A DNA stretch of 64,000 nucleotides, taken from contig JAGASD010000063.1 in the NCBI GenBank assembly GCA_017621885.1, positions 1 through 64,000 of the forward strand, read 5' to 3'. Within the stretch, counting starts at the first letter, position 1. Each line of letters opens with the position of its first letter. Below the pieces are notes generated by a model, which did not search any database, had not been told where the DNA came from, and was given only the letters and a program-made list of their open reading frames with translations. This DNA is from Clostridia bacterium. GTDB taxonomy: Bacteria > Bacillota > Clostridia > Oscillospirales > Acutalibacteraceae. Below, piece by piece: positions 41,687 through 51,445 of the stretch. Both the position numbers and the translations under genes were made by a program.

Positions 41687-42997
41687 ATGTCACGAATAAT
41701 TGAATATATTAAAGACAAAAAAATACTTATTCTCGGCTTTGGCAGAGAGGGTAAATCTACTTATAGCTATATCAGAAAGCATTTGCCCGAAAAGGAGCTT
41801 TTTATAGGCGACAGAAATCAGCCTCAGATTGAAGATGAAAACGTCAGCGTGATCTACGGTGAAAACTATCTTGGTTGTCTTGGGGATTTTGATATAGTTT
41901 TCAAAAGCCCGGGTATTGCTTTTCTTGAGGATGATATGTATCCCGAAACTACAGAAATTACTTGTCAGACCGATATGTTTCTCAGGTTTTGCGACCCGGT
42001 TGTTGTGGGTATAACCGGCTCGAAGGGAAAAACCACCACATCAACCCTTATTTATGAGATGCTTAAAGCGGGCGGTGTAAACACATGCCTTATCGGTAAC
42101 ATCGGTGTGCCCGTTTTTGAAAAAGCTGACGAGGGCGATGATCTTGTGGCAGTCATTGAAATGTCTTCACATCAGCTTGAATTTACAAAGGCTTCACCCC
42201 ACGTTGCGGTGCTTGTAAATATTTATGAGGAGCATCTTGACCACTATAAAACGGGCTTTGAGGGTTATGTGGGTGCAAAGCTCAATATTGCTCTTCATCA
42301 GAAAAATAACGACGTTCTTATTTACAATCCCGAGCAGGACCTTACGGGTGTTGTTGATTGGGATAAGGTAATAAGGGGTATTCCTACACCTGTTACGTTT
42401 ACCTCTGCAGCGGAGGACGAATTTGTAAATGAGCTTTGGAAATCAACAGAGCATTTGAAAGGCGAGCATAATCGACAGGATATTGCGTATGCCCTTGCTG
42501 CAGCAAGAGTCTTCGGCGTCAGTGACGAAGCGGCACGCCTTGCAATTTCGGGCTTCGGCGGAATAGAGCACCGTATGGAATACGTAGGTGTTATAAATGA
42601 CGTAACCTACTATAACGACAGCATTGCCACAATTCCCACGGCGGTTATGGGTGCGGTGAAGGCAATCGGTAACGTTGACTCACATATTTTCGGCGGCCTT
42701 GACAGAGGAATTGATTACACGGATTTTATTGAATTTTTAAAGAATAATAATGTTAAAAACCTTATTGGCCTTCCCGAAACAGGTCATATGATTATTGAGG
42801 AATTAAAAAAGCAAGGTTGCACGAAAAACATGATTTGTGCAAAGGATATGGCAGATGCGGTTGAAAATGCCGATAAATATACTGAAAAAGGCAAATCCTG
42901 TCTGTTTTCACCTGCCGCTGCAAGCTATAATTATTACAAAAATTTTGAAGAAAAGGGAAAACACTTTAAGAAACTTGTTCAGCAATTGACAAAATAA
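41687..42997 (+). CDS. murD: UDP-N-acetylmuramoyl-L-alanine:D-glutamate ligase
   Basis: MurD adds D-glutamate to the peptidoglycan precursor in the cytosol. The 436-residue protein has the Rossmann-like start ILILGFGREGKST, the ATP loop GITGSKGKTTT, EMSSHQLE and the metal/ATP His motif EEHLDHY, and a C-terminal ligand domain with AAASYNYYKNFEEKG. It is a complete ligase by length. It stands away from any dcw cluster here. The ribosome site GGAG precedes the ATG. The next gene's promoter lies within its last codons. Confidence 0.93.
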   Translation: MSRIIEYIKDKKILILGFGREGKSTYSYIRKHLPEKELFIGDRNQPQIEDENVSVIYGENYLGCLGDFDIVFKSPGIAFLEDDMYPETTEITCQTDMFLRFCDPVVVGITGSKGKTTTSTLIYEMLKAGGVNTCLIGNIGVPVFEKADEGDDLVAVIEMSSHQLEFTKASPHVAVLVNIYEEHLDHYKTGFEGYVGAKLNIALHQKNNDVLIYNPEQDLTGVVDWDKVIRGIPTPVTFTSAAEDEFVNELWKSTEHLKGEHNRQDIAYALAAARVFGVSDEAARLAISGFGGIEHRMEYVGVINDVTYYNDSIATIPTAVMGAVKAIGNVDSHIFGGLDRGIDYTDFIEFLKNNNVKNLIGLPETGHMIIEELKKQGCTKNMICAKDMADAVENADKYTEKGKSCLFSPAAASYNYYKNFEEKGKHFKKLVQQLTK

Positions 42998-43014
42998 AGT
43001 TTTGGTTGTATAAT
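42986..43014 (+). promoter_or_regulatory. Consensus promoter of the secreted phosphoesterase gene
   Basis: TTGACA (42986-42991) and TATAAT (43009-43014) are both perfect and 17 bases apart. The -35 lies in the last codons of murD. Confidence 0.92.
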
Positions 43015-43053
43015 AAAATGGTAAAAATCCACATTTTGTAAGGAGATATACTT

Positions 43054-44226
43054 ATGAAAAAACTTTTATCAGTTCTTCTTGCGGTAATTATGCTCGTTTC
43101 AGCAGTAAGCGTAGCTTCAGCCGGCTATAAAGAAGATGCTCAGCTTAAGTTTGACGAAAACGGCAATTTCAAGATTATGGTTCTTGCTGATATTCAGACA
43201 GGTTACCCTGTTCCCGATGACATGATCAGCTTTATTTTTGAATCAGTTGATTTTGCAAAACCCGACGTTATCGTTCTTTGCGGTGACAACATCAACACAG
43301 AAGAAAAAGAAGCATACGATGATGTTTTCAATGCTCTCGACAGAACGGGTGTGCCCTACACAGCAGTTCTCGGTAACCATGACGAGGAATCCTCAGGCGG
43401 TTTAACAAGGGATGAAATTATCGAAAGATATATGTCTTATGACAATTATATCGGTTACGATGCCGATCCCTCTCTTCACGGTGCGGGTACTCACAACCTT
43501 CCCGTTCTTTCAAGCGACGGTTCAAAGCTGGCTTTCAACCTCTGGATGTTTGATTGCGGTGATTACGTATATAATTCAGCAGGCGAATGGCTCGGTTATG
43601 ACTGGGTTCGTAAAAACCAGATTGAATGGTACAACTCCGTTCGTGATGAAATGACAGCTGAAAACGGCGGTGAGCTTGTTCCCTCAATTGCATTCCAGCA
43701 CATTATTCCTCAGGAGCCTTGTGAGAAGATTTTTGTTCCTTCAGAAGTTAATATGGGTGATCTTACAATCAACTTCCAGGACGGCACAAGCCATACATTT
43801 ATTCCTGACATCAACAAATATGAAGGTTACCTCTTTGAAAAGAGCTGTCCCAGCTACGGTAATGACGGTCAGTGGGATGCTATGCTTGAAGGCGGCGACG
43901 TTCTCGGTGTAGTTGTAGGTCACGACCACGTTAACAACTTCGTTGCTGATGTTGACGGTATCGACCTTATTCAGACACCCGGTTGCACATTTACATCATA
44001 TTATAACGATATGATTCAGGGCGCACGTGTTATTGAAATCAACGAAGAGAATCCCTGGGAATATTCAACATATAACCTTACAGCAAACGAGCTTGCACAG
44101 GATGACGGTTCAGCTTTGGGTAACGACAGAAGCGAATTTGATTATACCTTCTCATACTACCTTGAAAAATTCTTTGCAATCTTTATGAACATTTTGCGTA
44201 ACCTTTTCAGCGGTTCTGCAATCTGA
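43054..44226 (+). CDS. Secreted calcineurin-like metallophosphoesterase
   Basis: The 390-residue protein has a signal peptide (cleavage probably after ASA, residue 23) and the metallophosphoesterase motifs ADIQTG (Asp46, with Gln48 in place of His), CGDN (Asp78), GNHDE (107-110) and GHDHVN (His290, His292). A central insertion between residues 150 and 250 is family specific. The last 25 residues are a hydrophobic and amphipathic tail (LEKFFAIFMNILRNLF). The substrate is unknown; phosphodiesters, nucleotides or glycan phosphates are possible. A perfect consensus promoter suggests strong expression. Confidence 0.85.
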   Translation: MKKLLSVLLAVIMLVSAVSVASAGYKEDAQLKFDENGNFKIMVLADIQTGYPVPDDMISFIFESVDFAKPDVIVLCGDNINTEEKEAYDDVFNALDRTGVPYTAVLGNHDEESSGGLTRDEIIERYMSYDNYIGYDADPSLHGAGTHNLPVLSSDGSKLAFNLWMFDCGDYVYNSAGEWLGYDWVRKNQIEWYNSVRDEMTAENGGELVPSIAFQHIIPQEPCEKIFVPSEVNMGDLTINFQDGTSHTFIPDINKYEGYLFEKSCPSYGNDGQWDAMLEGGDVLGVVVGHDHVNNFVADVDGIDLIQTPGCTFTSYYNDMIQGARVIEINEENPWEYSTYNLTANELAQDDGSALGNDRSEFDYTFSYYLEKFFAIFMNILRNLFSGSAI

Positions 44227-44246
44227 GTAAATTAACCACATATACA

Positions 44247-44276
44247 CAGCGGTATCCCTATGGGTGCCGCTGATTT
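44247..44276 (+). terminator. Terminator of the secreted phosphoesterase gene
   Basis: CAGCGGTATCCC and GGGTGCCGCTG enclose a three-base loop, followed by ATTTT. The hairpin lies 20 bases after the stop codon. Confidence 0.75.
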
Positions 44277-44286
44277 TATGCAAAAA

Positions 44287-44305
44287 TATGCATAAAAAAT
44301 GCATA
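44287..44305 (+). promoter_or_regulatory. Candidate distal operator of the arginine operon
   Basis: TATGCAT-AAAAA-ATGCATA is a perfect 7-5-7 palindrome, resembling ArgR/AhrC boxes (TnTGAAT and inverse). ATGCAT-type words repeat nearby (about 44278-44325). It is 209 bases, about 20 helical turns, from a similar site at the argG promoter. Confidence 0.45.
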
Positions 44306-44466
44306 TATACAATTATAATGCATAAATATTTTTAAGGACAGGCAATATGAAGCAGTATATGTTTTTGTGAAACGACACAAAAATACACAAAAAAAGTATA
44401 GAAATATCGCGGTTTTAATGTAAAACGTTGAAAAATCACCAAAAACCAATTATTTTTGTAAAAGTG

Positions 44467-44495
44467 TTGACAATTTCGCTCTAAAGGTGTATAAC
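44467..44495 (+). promoter_or_regulatory. Promoter of the arginine operon
   Basis: TTGACA (44467-44472) and TATAAC (44490-44495) have a 17-base spacer. The transcription start should be near 44502. Apart from this promoter and the operator-like sites, the 333-base gap before argG shows nothing else. Confidence 0.85.
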
Positions 44496-44514
44496 TATGC
44501 ATATCGAATGAATA
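44496..44514 (+). promoter_or_regulatory. Candidate proximal operator of the arginine operon
   Basis: TATGCAT-ATCGA-ATGAATA repeats the 7-5-7 layout of the site at 44287 and directly follows the -10, where a bound repressor would block transcription. Confidence 0.5.
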
Positions 44515-44559
44515 TTTTTACGCAAAATGAATAAATCTTTCTTTTGGAGGAAATCGATT

Positions 44560-45801
44560 ATGGATAAGAAAAATATCAAAAAAGTAGTTCTTGCTTACTC
44601 AGGCGGTCTTGATACATCAATTATCATCCCCTGGCTCAAAGAAAATTATAACAATTGCGAGGTTATTGCTGTTTCGGGTAACGTGGGTCAGGCAAGTGAG
44701 CTTGAGGGCCTTGAAGAAAAAGCAATCGCAACCGGAGCTTCTAAGATTTACATTGAGGACCTTACAAAAGAGTTCCTTGAGGATTACGTTTTCCCCGGAG
44801 TTAAAGCCGGCGCAATCTATGAAGAGTATCTTCTCGGTACAGCTTTTGCACGTCCTCCCATTGCAAAGAGAATTGCTGAAATAGCAATTGCAGAGGGTGC
44901 GGACGCTATCTGCCACGGTTGCACAGGCAAAGGTAACGACCAGGTAAGATTTGAGCTTGCTATCAAGGCATTCGCTCCCAATATGCCCATCATCGCCCCC
45001 TGGAGAGAATGGGAACTCAAATCTCGTGAAGAAGAAATCGCTTATGCAGAGGCACACAACGTTCCTCTTAAAATAAACAGAGAAACAAACTATTCAAAGG
45101 ATAAAAATATCTGGCACCTTTCTCACGAAGGTCTTGACCTTGAAGATCCTATGAATGAGCCCCTTTACAACAAAGAAGGCTTCCTTGAAATGGGCGTTTC
45201 TCCCGAAATGGCTCCCGATAAACCCACCTATGTTACAATCCACTTTGAAAAGGGTGTACCCACAGCGGTTGACGGCGTAGAAATGGGTGCGGTTGAGCTT
45301 GTTACAAAGCTTAACGAGCTTGGCGGTGCAAACGGTATCGGTCTTCTTGACATCGTTGAAAACAGACTTGTTGGTATGAAATGCCGCGGTGTTTACGAAA
45401 CTCCCGGCGGTGCAATTCTTTACAAAGCACACAGCGTACTTGAAACAATCTGTCTTGATAAGGAAACAGCACATTACAAAGCACTTGTTGCACAGAAGCT
45501 TGCAGAGCTCACTTACAACGCACAGTGGTACACACCTCTTACAAAAGCAATACTTGCATTTGTTGATTCCACTCAGGAAACTGTTACAGGTGATGTTAAG
45601 CTTAAACTTTACAAAGGTAATATGATTAACGCGGGTGTTTGCTCACCTTACTCACTTTATGATGCTGATATGGCAACATTTGACGAGGACGAGGTTTATG
45701 ACCAGAAGGATTCCGCAGGATTCATTAACCTTTACGGTCTTCCCATCAAGGTTATGGCAAATATGAGAGAAAAAAACGGCCTTGATAAGCTTGGTGAATA
45801 A
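44560..45801 (+). CDS. argG: Argininosuccinate synthase
   Basis: ArgG joins citrulline and aspartate with ATP. The 413-residue protein has the pyrophosphatase loop AYSGGLDTS near its start and the [13 protein letters not shown] and conserved [16 protein letters not shown] segments. The ATG at 44560 has GGAGG ten bases upstream; an earlier in-frame ATG adds eleven residues with no family match. It is the first gene of the arg operon. Stable hairpin sequence after its stop separates it from argH. Confidence 0.97.
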   Translation: MDKKNIKKVVLAYSGGLDTSIIIPWLKENYNNCEVIAVSGNVGQASELEGLEEKAIATGASKIYIEDLTKEFLEDYVFPGVKAGAIYEEYLLGTAFARPPIAKRIAEIAIAEGADAICHGCTGKGNDQVRFELAIKAFAPNMPIIAPWREWELKSREEEIAYAEAHNVPLKINRETNYSKDKNIWHLSHEGLDLEDPMNEPLYNKEGFLEMGVSPEMAPDKPTYVTIHFEKGVPTAVDGVEMGAVELVTKLNELGGANGIGLLDIVENRLVGMKCRGVYETPGGAILYKAHSVLETICLDKETAHYKALVAQKLAELTYNAQWYTPLTKAILAFVDSTQETVTGDVKLKLYKGNMINAGVCSPYSLYDADMATFDEDEVYDQKDSAGFINLYGLPIKVMANMREKNGLDKLGE

Positions 45802-45821
45802 ATTAGATTAATGAAGCTTTC

Positions 45822-45853
45822 TGCACATTCGGCGCTTTTGTGCCGAATGTGCA
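45822..45853 (+). other. 12-bp perfect hairpin between argG and argH
   Basis: TGCACATTCGGC (45822-45833) pairs with GCCGAATGTGCA (45842-45853), and CTTT / AAAG extends it beyond a one-base bulge. There is no T tract on either strand, so it is not an ordinary terminator. It could be a processing or mRNA-stability element. Confidence 0.6.
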
Positions 45854-45879
45854 AAGTGGTTTTGAAAGGGTATTTTATT

Positions 45880-47271
45880 ATGGATAAAATGTGGGCAGGA
45901 AGGTTTTCAAAAGCTCTTGATAAAGAAGCTGATGACTTTAATTCGTCGCTTCACTTCGATTGCAAAATGTTCCGTCAGGATATAACGGGTTCAATTGCAC
46001 ACGCGCAGATGCTTGCAAAACAAGGTATTATTACTGAAAATGACTGTGACGAAATTATTGACGGTCTTACATCAATTCTTGATGATATTGTTGCCGGCAA
46101 GCTTAGCTTTGACAACGGTGCGGAAGATATTCATATGTTTATTGAGGGTGAGCTTACCGCAAGAAAAGGTGATGTTGGCAAGCGTCTTCATACCGCAAGA
46201 AGCCGTAATGACCAGGTTGCAGTTGATATAAGGCTTTATCTTCGTGACGAAGCAGAAAAGGTAAATGATTTACTTTATTCTCTTATCGAGGTTATCCGCG
46301 ATAAAGCAGCAGAAAATCAGGATGCAATTCTTCCCGGTTACACTCATCTTCAAAGAGCACAGCCCATAACCTTTGCACACCATCTTCTTGCTTATGCACA
46401 GATGTTTATGAGAGATGCAGACAGATTGGGTGATGCGGTTAAAAGAATGAATTATTCTCCCCTCGGCTCCTGCGCTCTTTCAGGTACAACCTATGACACA
46501 GACAGGTATTTTGAAGCAGAAAAATTAGGCTTCTACGGTATTATGCAGAACAGCATTGACGGTGTTTCTGACAGAGATTTCTGTGTTGAGCTTATGAGTG
46601 CATTTGCCGTGATTATGATGCACCTTTCAAGATTTTCAGAAGAAATCATTCTCTGGAGCTCTTGGGAATTCAAGTTTATTGAGCTTGATGATTCTTACAC
46701 AACCGGCTCAAGCATTATGCCCCAGAAAAAGAATCCCGATATGGCAGAGCTTGTAAGAGGTAAAACGGGCAGAGTTTACGGTGACCTTTTTGCTCTTCTT
46801 ACTTCTCTTAAAGGCTTGCCCCTTGCATATAACAAGGATATGCAGGAGGATAAAGAAGCAATATTTGACAGTATCGAAACTGTTGAGAAGTGCCTGAGCA
46901 TTTTTGCACCTATGATTGCTACAATGACTGTACTTAAAGATAATATGTATTCTGCGGCACAGAAGGGCTTTATCAACGCAACAGACCTTGCAGACTACCT
47001 TGTTAAAAAGGGGATGCCTTTCCGTACAGCCTACAAAATCGTCGGGCATACGGTTGCAGAATGTATTGAAAAAAATACGGTTCTTGATAAGCTTTCACTT
47101 GAAGAATACAGAGCACACAGTGAACTCTTCGACGAGGATTTGTTTGAAGAAATTTCACTTGAAACCTGCATAAAAAAGAGAATTTCCGCAGGCTCAACAG
47201 GTTATGCGGCAGTTGAAAAGCAGATTGAATTTGTTACGGAGTTTATAAATGGCAAAAAAGATATTTATTGA
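45880..47271 (+). CDS. argH: Argininosuccinate lyase
   Basis: ArgH cleaves argininosuccinate to arginine and fumarate. The 463-residue protein has the beginning MWAGRFSKALDKEADDFN, HTARSRNDQV, and the fumarase/aspartase signature GSSIMPQKKNPD. I start it at the ATG at 45880, preceded by GAAAGGG; an upstream ATG at 45811 would read through the intergenic hairpin. Its end overlaps argC by 23 bases. Confidence 0.97.
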   Translation: MDKMWAGRFSKALDKEADDFNSSLHFDCKMFRQDITGSIAHAQMLAKQGIITENDCDEIIDGLTSILDDIVAGKLSFDNGAEDIHMFIEGELTARKGDVGKRLHTARSRNDQVAVDIRLYLRDEAEKVNDLLYSLIEVIRDKAAENQDAILPGYTHLQRAQPITFAHHLLAYAQMFMRDADRLGDAVKRMNYSPLGSCALSGTTYDTDRYFEAEKLGFYGIMQNSIDGVSDRDFCVELMSAFAVIMMHLSRFSEEIILWSSWEFKFIELDDSYTTGSSIMPQKKNPDMAELVRGKTGRVYGDLFALLTSLKGLPLAYNKDMQEDKEAIFDSIETVEKCLSIFAPMIATMTVLKDNMYSAAQKGFINATDLADYLVKKGMPFRTAYKIVGHTVAECIEKNTVLDKLSLEEYRAHSELFDEDLFEEISLETCIKKRISAGSTGYAAVEKQIEFVTEFINGKKDIY

Positions 47272-48181
47272 TGGTAAGGCCGGCACAACCGGTTTAAGAA
47301 TATATGAAAGGCTTGAAGGCTTTAAAGGTATTGAGCTTATAAGCCTTGACGACGAAAAAAGAAAAGACCCTGTTTTCCGAAAGGAGGCACTTAACAGCGC
47401 GGATATCGCTTTTTTGTGTCTTCCCGATGATGCCGCAAGAGAGTCTGTTTCACTTATTGAAAACGAAAATACTGTTGTCATTGATACATCAACAGCACAT
47501 CGTACACTTGATGATTGGGCTTACGGCTTCCCGGAGCTTTCAGAAGCACATAAGGATAAAATTATCAACTCAAAGCGTATTGCGGTGCCCGGCTGTCACG
47601 CAAGCGGCTTTATATCACTCGTTTACCCTCTCATTGAGGCGGGTGCTCTTGACGGCAGTGAAAATCTTTCGTGCTTTTCTCTTACAGGCTACAGCGGCGG
47701 CGGTAAGAAGATGATTGCCGAATATGAGGAAGAGCCGGACGAGCTTTTAGGCGCACCCAGACAGTACGGTCTTACACAAAATCACAAGCATCTCAAAGAA
47801 ATGATTAAAATATCAGGTCTCAGAAATGCCCCTGTATTCTGTCCGGTGGTCGGTGATTTTTATTCCGGTATGGAAGTAACAGTCCCCATTTTTAAAAGTG
47901 ATTTGAAAAACGGGTTTGATATTGAGAAAATCAAAGAAATATACAAAAACAAATATACAGGTCCTCTTGTAACCTTCTGTGATAATTTGAACGAAAACGG
48001 ATTTATTTCAGCGGCTTTACTTTCGGGTAAGGATTCAATGGCGGTTTCCGTTTTCGGTAACGAGGACAGAATTATTCTTACCGCCCGTTATGATAACCTT
48101 GGTAAGGGTGCATCCGGGGCAGCGGTAGAATGTCTTAACATTGTGTTGGGTAACGACCTTACACAAGGCTTAGAGGTGTAA
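47249..48181 (+). CDS. argC: N-acetyl-gamma-glutamyl-phosphate reductase
   Basis: ArgC reduces acetylglutamyl phosphate with NADPH. The 310-residue protein fits the shorter, type 2 ArgC, with the nucleotide loop GKAGTTGLRI and catalytic Cys in VPGCHASG (near residue 116). SGGGKKMI follows as in the family. It overlaps the argH end by 23 bases, which suggests translational coupling; TACGGAG inside argH serves as its ribosome site. Confidence 0.95.
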   Translation: MAKKIFIDGKAGTTGLRIYERLEGFKGIELISLDDEKRKDPVFRKEALNSADIAFLCLPDDAARESVSLIENENTVVIDTSTAHRTLDDWAYGFPELSEAHKDKIINSKRIAVPGCHASGFISLVYPLIEAGALDGSENLSCFSLTGYSGGGKKMIAEYEEEPDELLGAPRQYGLTQNHKHLKEMIKISGLRNAPVFCPVVGDFYSGMEVTVPIFKSDLKNGFDIEKIKEIYKNKYTGPLVTFCDNLNENGFISAALLSGKDSMAVSVFGNEDRIILTARYDNLGKGASGAAVECLNIVLGNDLTQGLEV

Positions 48182-48184
48182 TTT

Positions 48185-49396
48185 ATGGAGATTATAAACG
48201 GCGGTATCTGTGCCGCAAAAGGCTTCACCGCAGGCGGTGTTCATTGCGGTATAAGAAAAAACAAAACAAAAAAAGATCTTGCGTTGATTTATAGTGAAAG
48301 CGTAGCTTCAGCGGCAGCGGTTTATACAACTAACCTTGTAAAGGGAGCTCCTCTTGTTGTTACAAAGGCTCATCTTTTAAACGGTAAGGCTCAGGCAGTT
48401 ATTTGCAACAGCGGTAATGCAAATACCTGTAATGCTGACGGTATTGAGGTAGCCGAGAATATGGCAAAGCTTACTGCTGAGTGTCTTGGAATTAACGAAG
48501 ATGACGTTATTGTCGCTTCAACCGGTGTTATAGGCCAGCCTCTTGATATTACTCCCATTAAAAATTCAATGGATGCACTTAAAGCTTCTTTGGGAAAAAA
48601 CAGTGCTGATGCTGCAGAAGGTATAATGACAACCGATACTGTTCAAAAAGAATTTGCTGTTTCTTTTGAAATCGGCGGTGTGCCTTGTAAAATCGGCGGT
48701 ATTGCAAAGGGCTCCGGTATGATTCATCCTAATATGGCAACAATGCTTGTGTTTATTACAACAGACGTTGCGATTTCTCCCGAAATGCTTCAGACGGCAC
48801 TTTCAAGGGATATTCAGAACACATTTAATATGGTAAGCGTTGACGGGGACACTTCAACAAACGATATGGTTTCGGTGCTTGCAAACGGTCTTGCAGGTAA
48901 TAAGGAAATTACAGAAGAAAACGAAGATTTCTGTGAATTTATGAAAGCACTTAACACAGTAACCGTTCACCTTTGCAGAATGATTGCAGGTGACGGCGAG
49001 GGTGCAACAAAGCTTCTCGAGTGCCGTGTAACAGGTGCTAAGGATGAATGTACTGCAAAAACAGTTGCTAAAAGCGTTATCTGCTCTTCTCTTACAAAAG
49101 CGGCAATGTTCGGTGCTGATGCTAACTGGGGGCGTGTGCTTTGCGCTATCGGTTACAGCGGTGCAGACGTTGACGTTACGAAGGTAGATGTTTCCTTTAC
49201 ATCTGCAAAGGGCACGATTCCCGTTTGTAAGGATGGCGCGGGAATTGAATTTTCTGAAGAGATTGCAAAAGAAATTCTTCTTGAAAAAGAGATTACAATA
49301 AATGTTGAGCTTAATTCGGGTGATTTCAATTCCACTGCATGGGGATGCGATTTGACCTATGAATACGTAAAAATAAACGGCGATTACAGGACTTGA
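48185..49396 (+). CDS. argJ: Glutamate N-acetyltransferase / ornithine acetyltransferase
   Basis: ArgJ moves the acetyl group from acetylornithine to glutamate and so recycles it. The 403-residue precursor contains the self-cleavage site KGSGMIHPNMATML, where the Thr is the new N-terminal nucleophile of the beta chain, and the C-terminal NSGDFNSTAWGCDLTYEYVKIN. Whether this copy can also use acetyl-CoA (bifunctional) is not readable, but the operon has no argA, so it or another enzyme must start the cycle. Confidence 0.96.
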   Translation: MEIINGGICAAKGFTAGGVHCGIRKNKTKKDLALIYSESVASAAAVYTTNLVKGAPLVVTKAHLLNGKAQAVICNSGNANTCNADGIEVAENMAKLTAECLGINEDDVIVASTGVIGQPLDITPIKNSMDALKASLGKNSADAAEGIMTTDTVQKEFAVSFEIGGVPCKIGGIAKGSGMIHPNMATMLVFITTDVAISPEMLQTALSRDIQNTFNMVSVDGDTSTNDMVSVLANGLAGNKEITEENEDFCEFMKALNTVTVHLCRMIAGDGEGATKLLECRVTGAKDECTAKTVAKSVICSSLTKAAMFGADANWGRVLCAIGYSGADVDVTKVDVSFTSAKGTIPVCKDGAGIEFSEEIAKEILLEKEITINVELNSGDFNSTAWGCDLTYEYVKINGDYRT

Positions 49397-49400
49397 TAAT

Positions 49401-50264
49401 ATGAATATTAATAATCATCAGCGTGCGGAAATCCTTACTCAGGCACTTCCGTATATACAGAAATATCACGATAAAATTGTTGTTGTTAAATACGGCGGCA
49501 ACGCAATGATAAGCGAAGAGCTTAAAATGCAGGTTATGGAAGACATTGTTCTTTTGTGGCTTATAGGTGTTAAGCCGGTTCTTGTTCACGGCGGCGGTCC
49601 CGAGATTTCAGAAATGCTTAAAAAGGTCGGAAAAGAAAGTAAGTTTGTTGACGGTCTGCGCGTAACAGACAAGGAAACTGCAGAAATCGTGCAGATGGTT
49701 CTTGCAGGTAAAATCAATAAACAGCTTGTTAACCTTCTTGGTGAATTCGGCGGTAATGCAGTCGGTATTTCAGGTGTTGACGGCCACCTTATTGAAGCAA
49801 AGGTCAAGGATGAAAGATTAGGCTTTGTAGGTGAAATTACAAATGTAAACGTTCAGCCTATTTTAGACCTTATTGAAAAGCAGTATATTCCCGTGGTTTC
49901 AACTGTCGGTTGTGACAGCGAAGGTAATGTTTATAACATAAATGCCGATACTGCCGCATCTTATATAGCAGGTGCAATGCACGCGGAAAGACTCATTACA
50001 ATGACAGATATTCCCGGTATTTTAAGGGATGTTAATGACCCGGATTCAATTATTAAAAGAGTGAATACCGAAGAAGCAAAGGAGCTTTTCCGCGATGGCG
50101 TTATTACCGGAGGTATGATTCCTAAGGTTGAATGCTGTATTGAAGCAATCGAAAAGGGTGTAAGAAGAGTTACAATTCTTGACGGCCGTGTGCCTCACGC
50201 GGTGCTTCTTGAGTTGCTTACTAACGAAGGTGCAGGTACTCTCGTTAAGGGAACGGATGCCTGA
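49401..50264 (+). CDS. argB: Acetylglutamate kinase
   Basis: ArgB phosphorylates N-acetylglutamate. The 287-residue protein has the amino-acid-kinase motifs VVKYGGNAM near residue 28, VLVHGGGPEI near 62, and the C-terminal GGMIPKVECC and IEKGV. The N-terminal helix before the kinase fold (about residues 5-20) is the type that in arginine-sensitive enzymes forms the hexamer and mediates feedback inhibition, so arginine control is likely (inference). It lies four bases after argJ. Confidence 0.96.
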   Translation: MNINNHQRAEILTQALPYIQKYHDKIVVVKYGGNAMISEELKMQVMEDIVLLWLIGVKPVLVHGGGPEISEMLKKVGKESKFVDGLRVTDKETAEIVQMVLAGKINKQLVNLLGEFGGNAVGISGVDGHLIEAKVKDERLGFVGEITNVNVQPILDLIEKQYIPVVSTVGCDSEGNVYNINADTAASYIAGAMHAERLITMTDIPGILRDVNDPDSIIKRVNTEEAKELFRDGVITGGMIPKVECCIEAIEKGVRRVTILDGRVPHAVLLELLTNEGAGTLVKGTDA

Positions 50265-50277
50265 AGGGGATGGACTA

Positions 50278-51444
50278 ATGAATATCAAAGAGCTTGATAA
50301 AAAATATGTGGCTGATACCTATGCCAGATTTCCTATTGAAATCGTAAAAGGTGAGGGTAGTAAGCTTTATGACGATACGGGCAAAGAGTATATTGATATG
50401 GGTACCGGTATCGGTGTGAATATATTCGGTGTCGGTGATAGAGAATGGGTTTCAGCAGTTACAAATCAGCTTAATACCCTTCAGCATACCTCTAACCTTT
50501 ATTACACGGAGCCCTGCGTAAACCTTGCACAGATTCTTTGTGAGAAAACGGGTGCGCAAAAGGTTTTCTTTTCAAACTCAGGCGCAGAGGCTAACGAATG
50601 TGCAATAAAGTGCGCACGAAAGTATGCAGCAGATAAAAAAGGTGCAGAGTACAATAAAATAATAACTCTCAATAACAGCTTTCACGGGCGTACAATTACA
50701 ACCCTTGCCGCAACGGGCCAGGAAAGCTTTCATAAGGATTTTCTTCCCCTTACAGAAGGCTTTTTGTATGCAGATGCAGGTGATTTTGACGGTGTTAAAT
50801 CACTTGTTGAAAACAATAAGGTTGCCGCAATTATGATTGAGGTTGTACAGGGCGAGGGCGGCGTTGTTCCGTTGGATAAAGCTTTTGTGAAAAATATTGC
50901 AGAGCTTTGTGAAAGTGAAGATGTTCTTCTTATTGTTGATGAGGTTCAGACCGGTAACGGAAGAACAGGTGCTCTTTACGGATATATGAAATACGATATA
51001 ATACCCGATATTGTTTCAACCGCAAAGGGGCTTGGCGGTGGGTTGCCCATTGGTGCAACAATGTTTTTCCCGAAAGCCGCAAATGTATATGTTCCCGGAA
51101 CACACGGCTCGACCTTTGGCGGTAACCCCGTTTCCTGCGCAGGTGCCTTTAATATAATAAAAAGACTTGACGATGCCTTCTTAAAATCAGTTGAAGAAAA
51201 GCACGATTATATCATAAACGAGCTTTCAGATGCCGAGGGTGTAAAAGGTATAACCGGTTTGGGGCTGATGCTGGGAATTGAAACCGAAAGGGATGTAAAC
51301 GAGGTTCTCAAGGAATGTCAGGAAAACGGTGTTCTTCCCATAAAAGCAAAGAATAAAATAAGACTTCTTCCGCCTCTTAATATACCCTTTGAGGATTTGG
51401 AAAAAGCCGTTAAAATCATAAAAAATGCATTGAGAGGTGCTTGA
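50278..51444 (+). CDS. argD: Acetylornithine aminotransferase
   Basis: ArgD is a class III PLP aminotransferase that makes acetylornithine. The 388-residue protein has [38 protein letters not shown] and the PLP lysine in STAKGLGGG. It starts at the ATG at 50278, with AAGGGGA upstream; the frame extends 99 bases into argB without a ribosome site. It is 13 bases after argB and one base before the argF start. Confidence 0.95.
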   Translation: MNIKELDKKYVADTYARFPIEIVKGEGSKLYDDTGKEYIDMGTGIGVNIFGVGDREWVSAVTNQLNTLQHTSNLYYTEPCVNLAQILCEKTGAQKVFFSNSGAEANECAIKCARKYAADKKGAEYNKIITLNNSFHGRTITTLAATGQESFHKDFLPLTEGFLYADAGDFDGVKSLVENNKVAAIMIEVVQGEGGVVPLDKAFVKNIAELCESEDVLLIVDEVQTGNGRTGALYGYMKYDIIPDIVSTAKGLGGGLPIGATMFFPKAANVYVPGTHGSTFGGNPVSCAGAFNIIKRLDDAFLKSVEEKHDYIINELSDAEGVKGITGLGLMLGIETERDVNEVLKECQENGVLPIKAKNKIRLLPPLNIPFEDLEKAVKIIKNALRGA

Positions 51445-51445
51445 A

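Noticed and set aside
44347-44370. A leader peptide (MKQYMFL) before argG
   Set aside because: It has a plausible ribosome site but no arginine codons and no attenuator hairpin, and it lies upstream of the argG promoter.
45811-45879. Earlier start for argH at 45811
   Set aside because: It would translate the perfect intergenic hairpin and add 23 residues with no family match, while 45880 has a good ribosome site.
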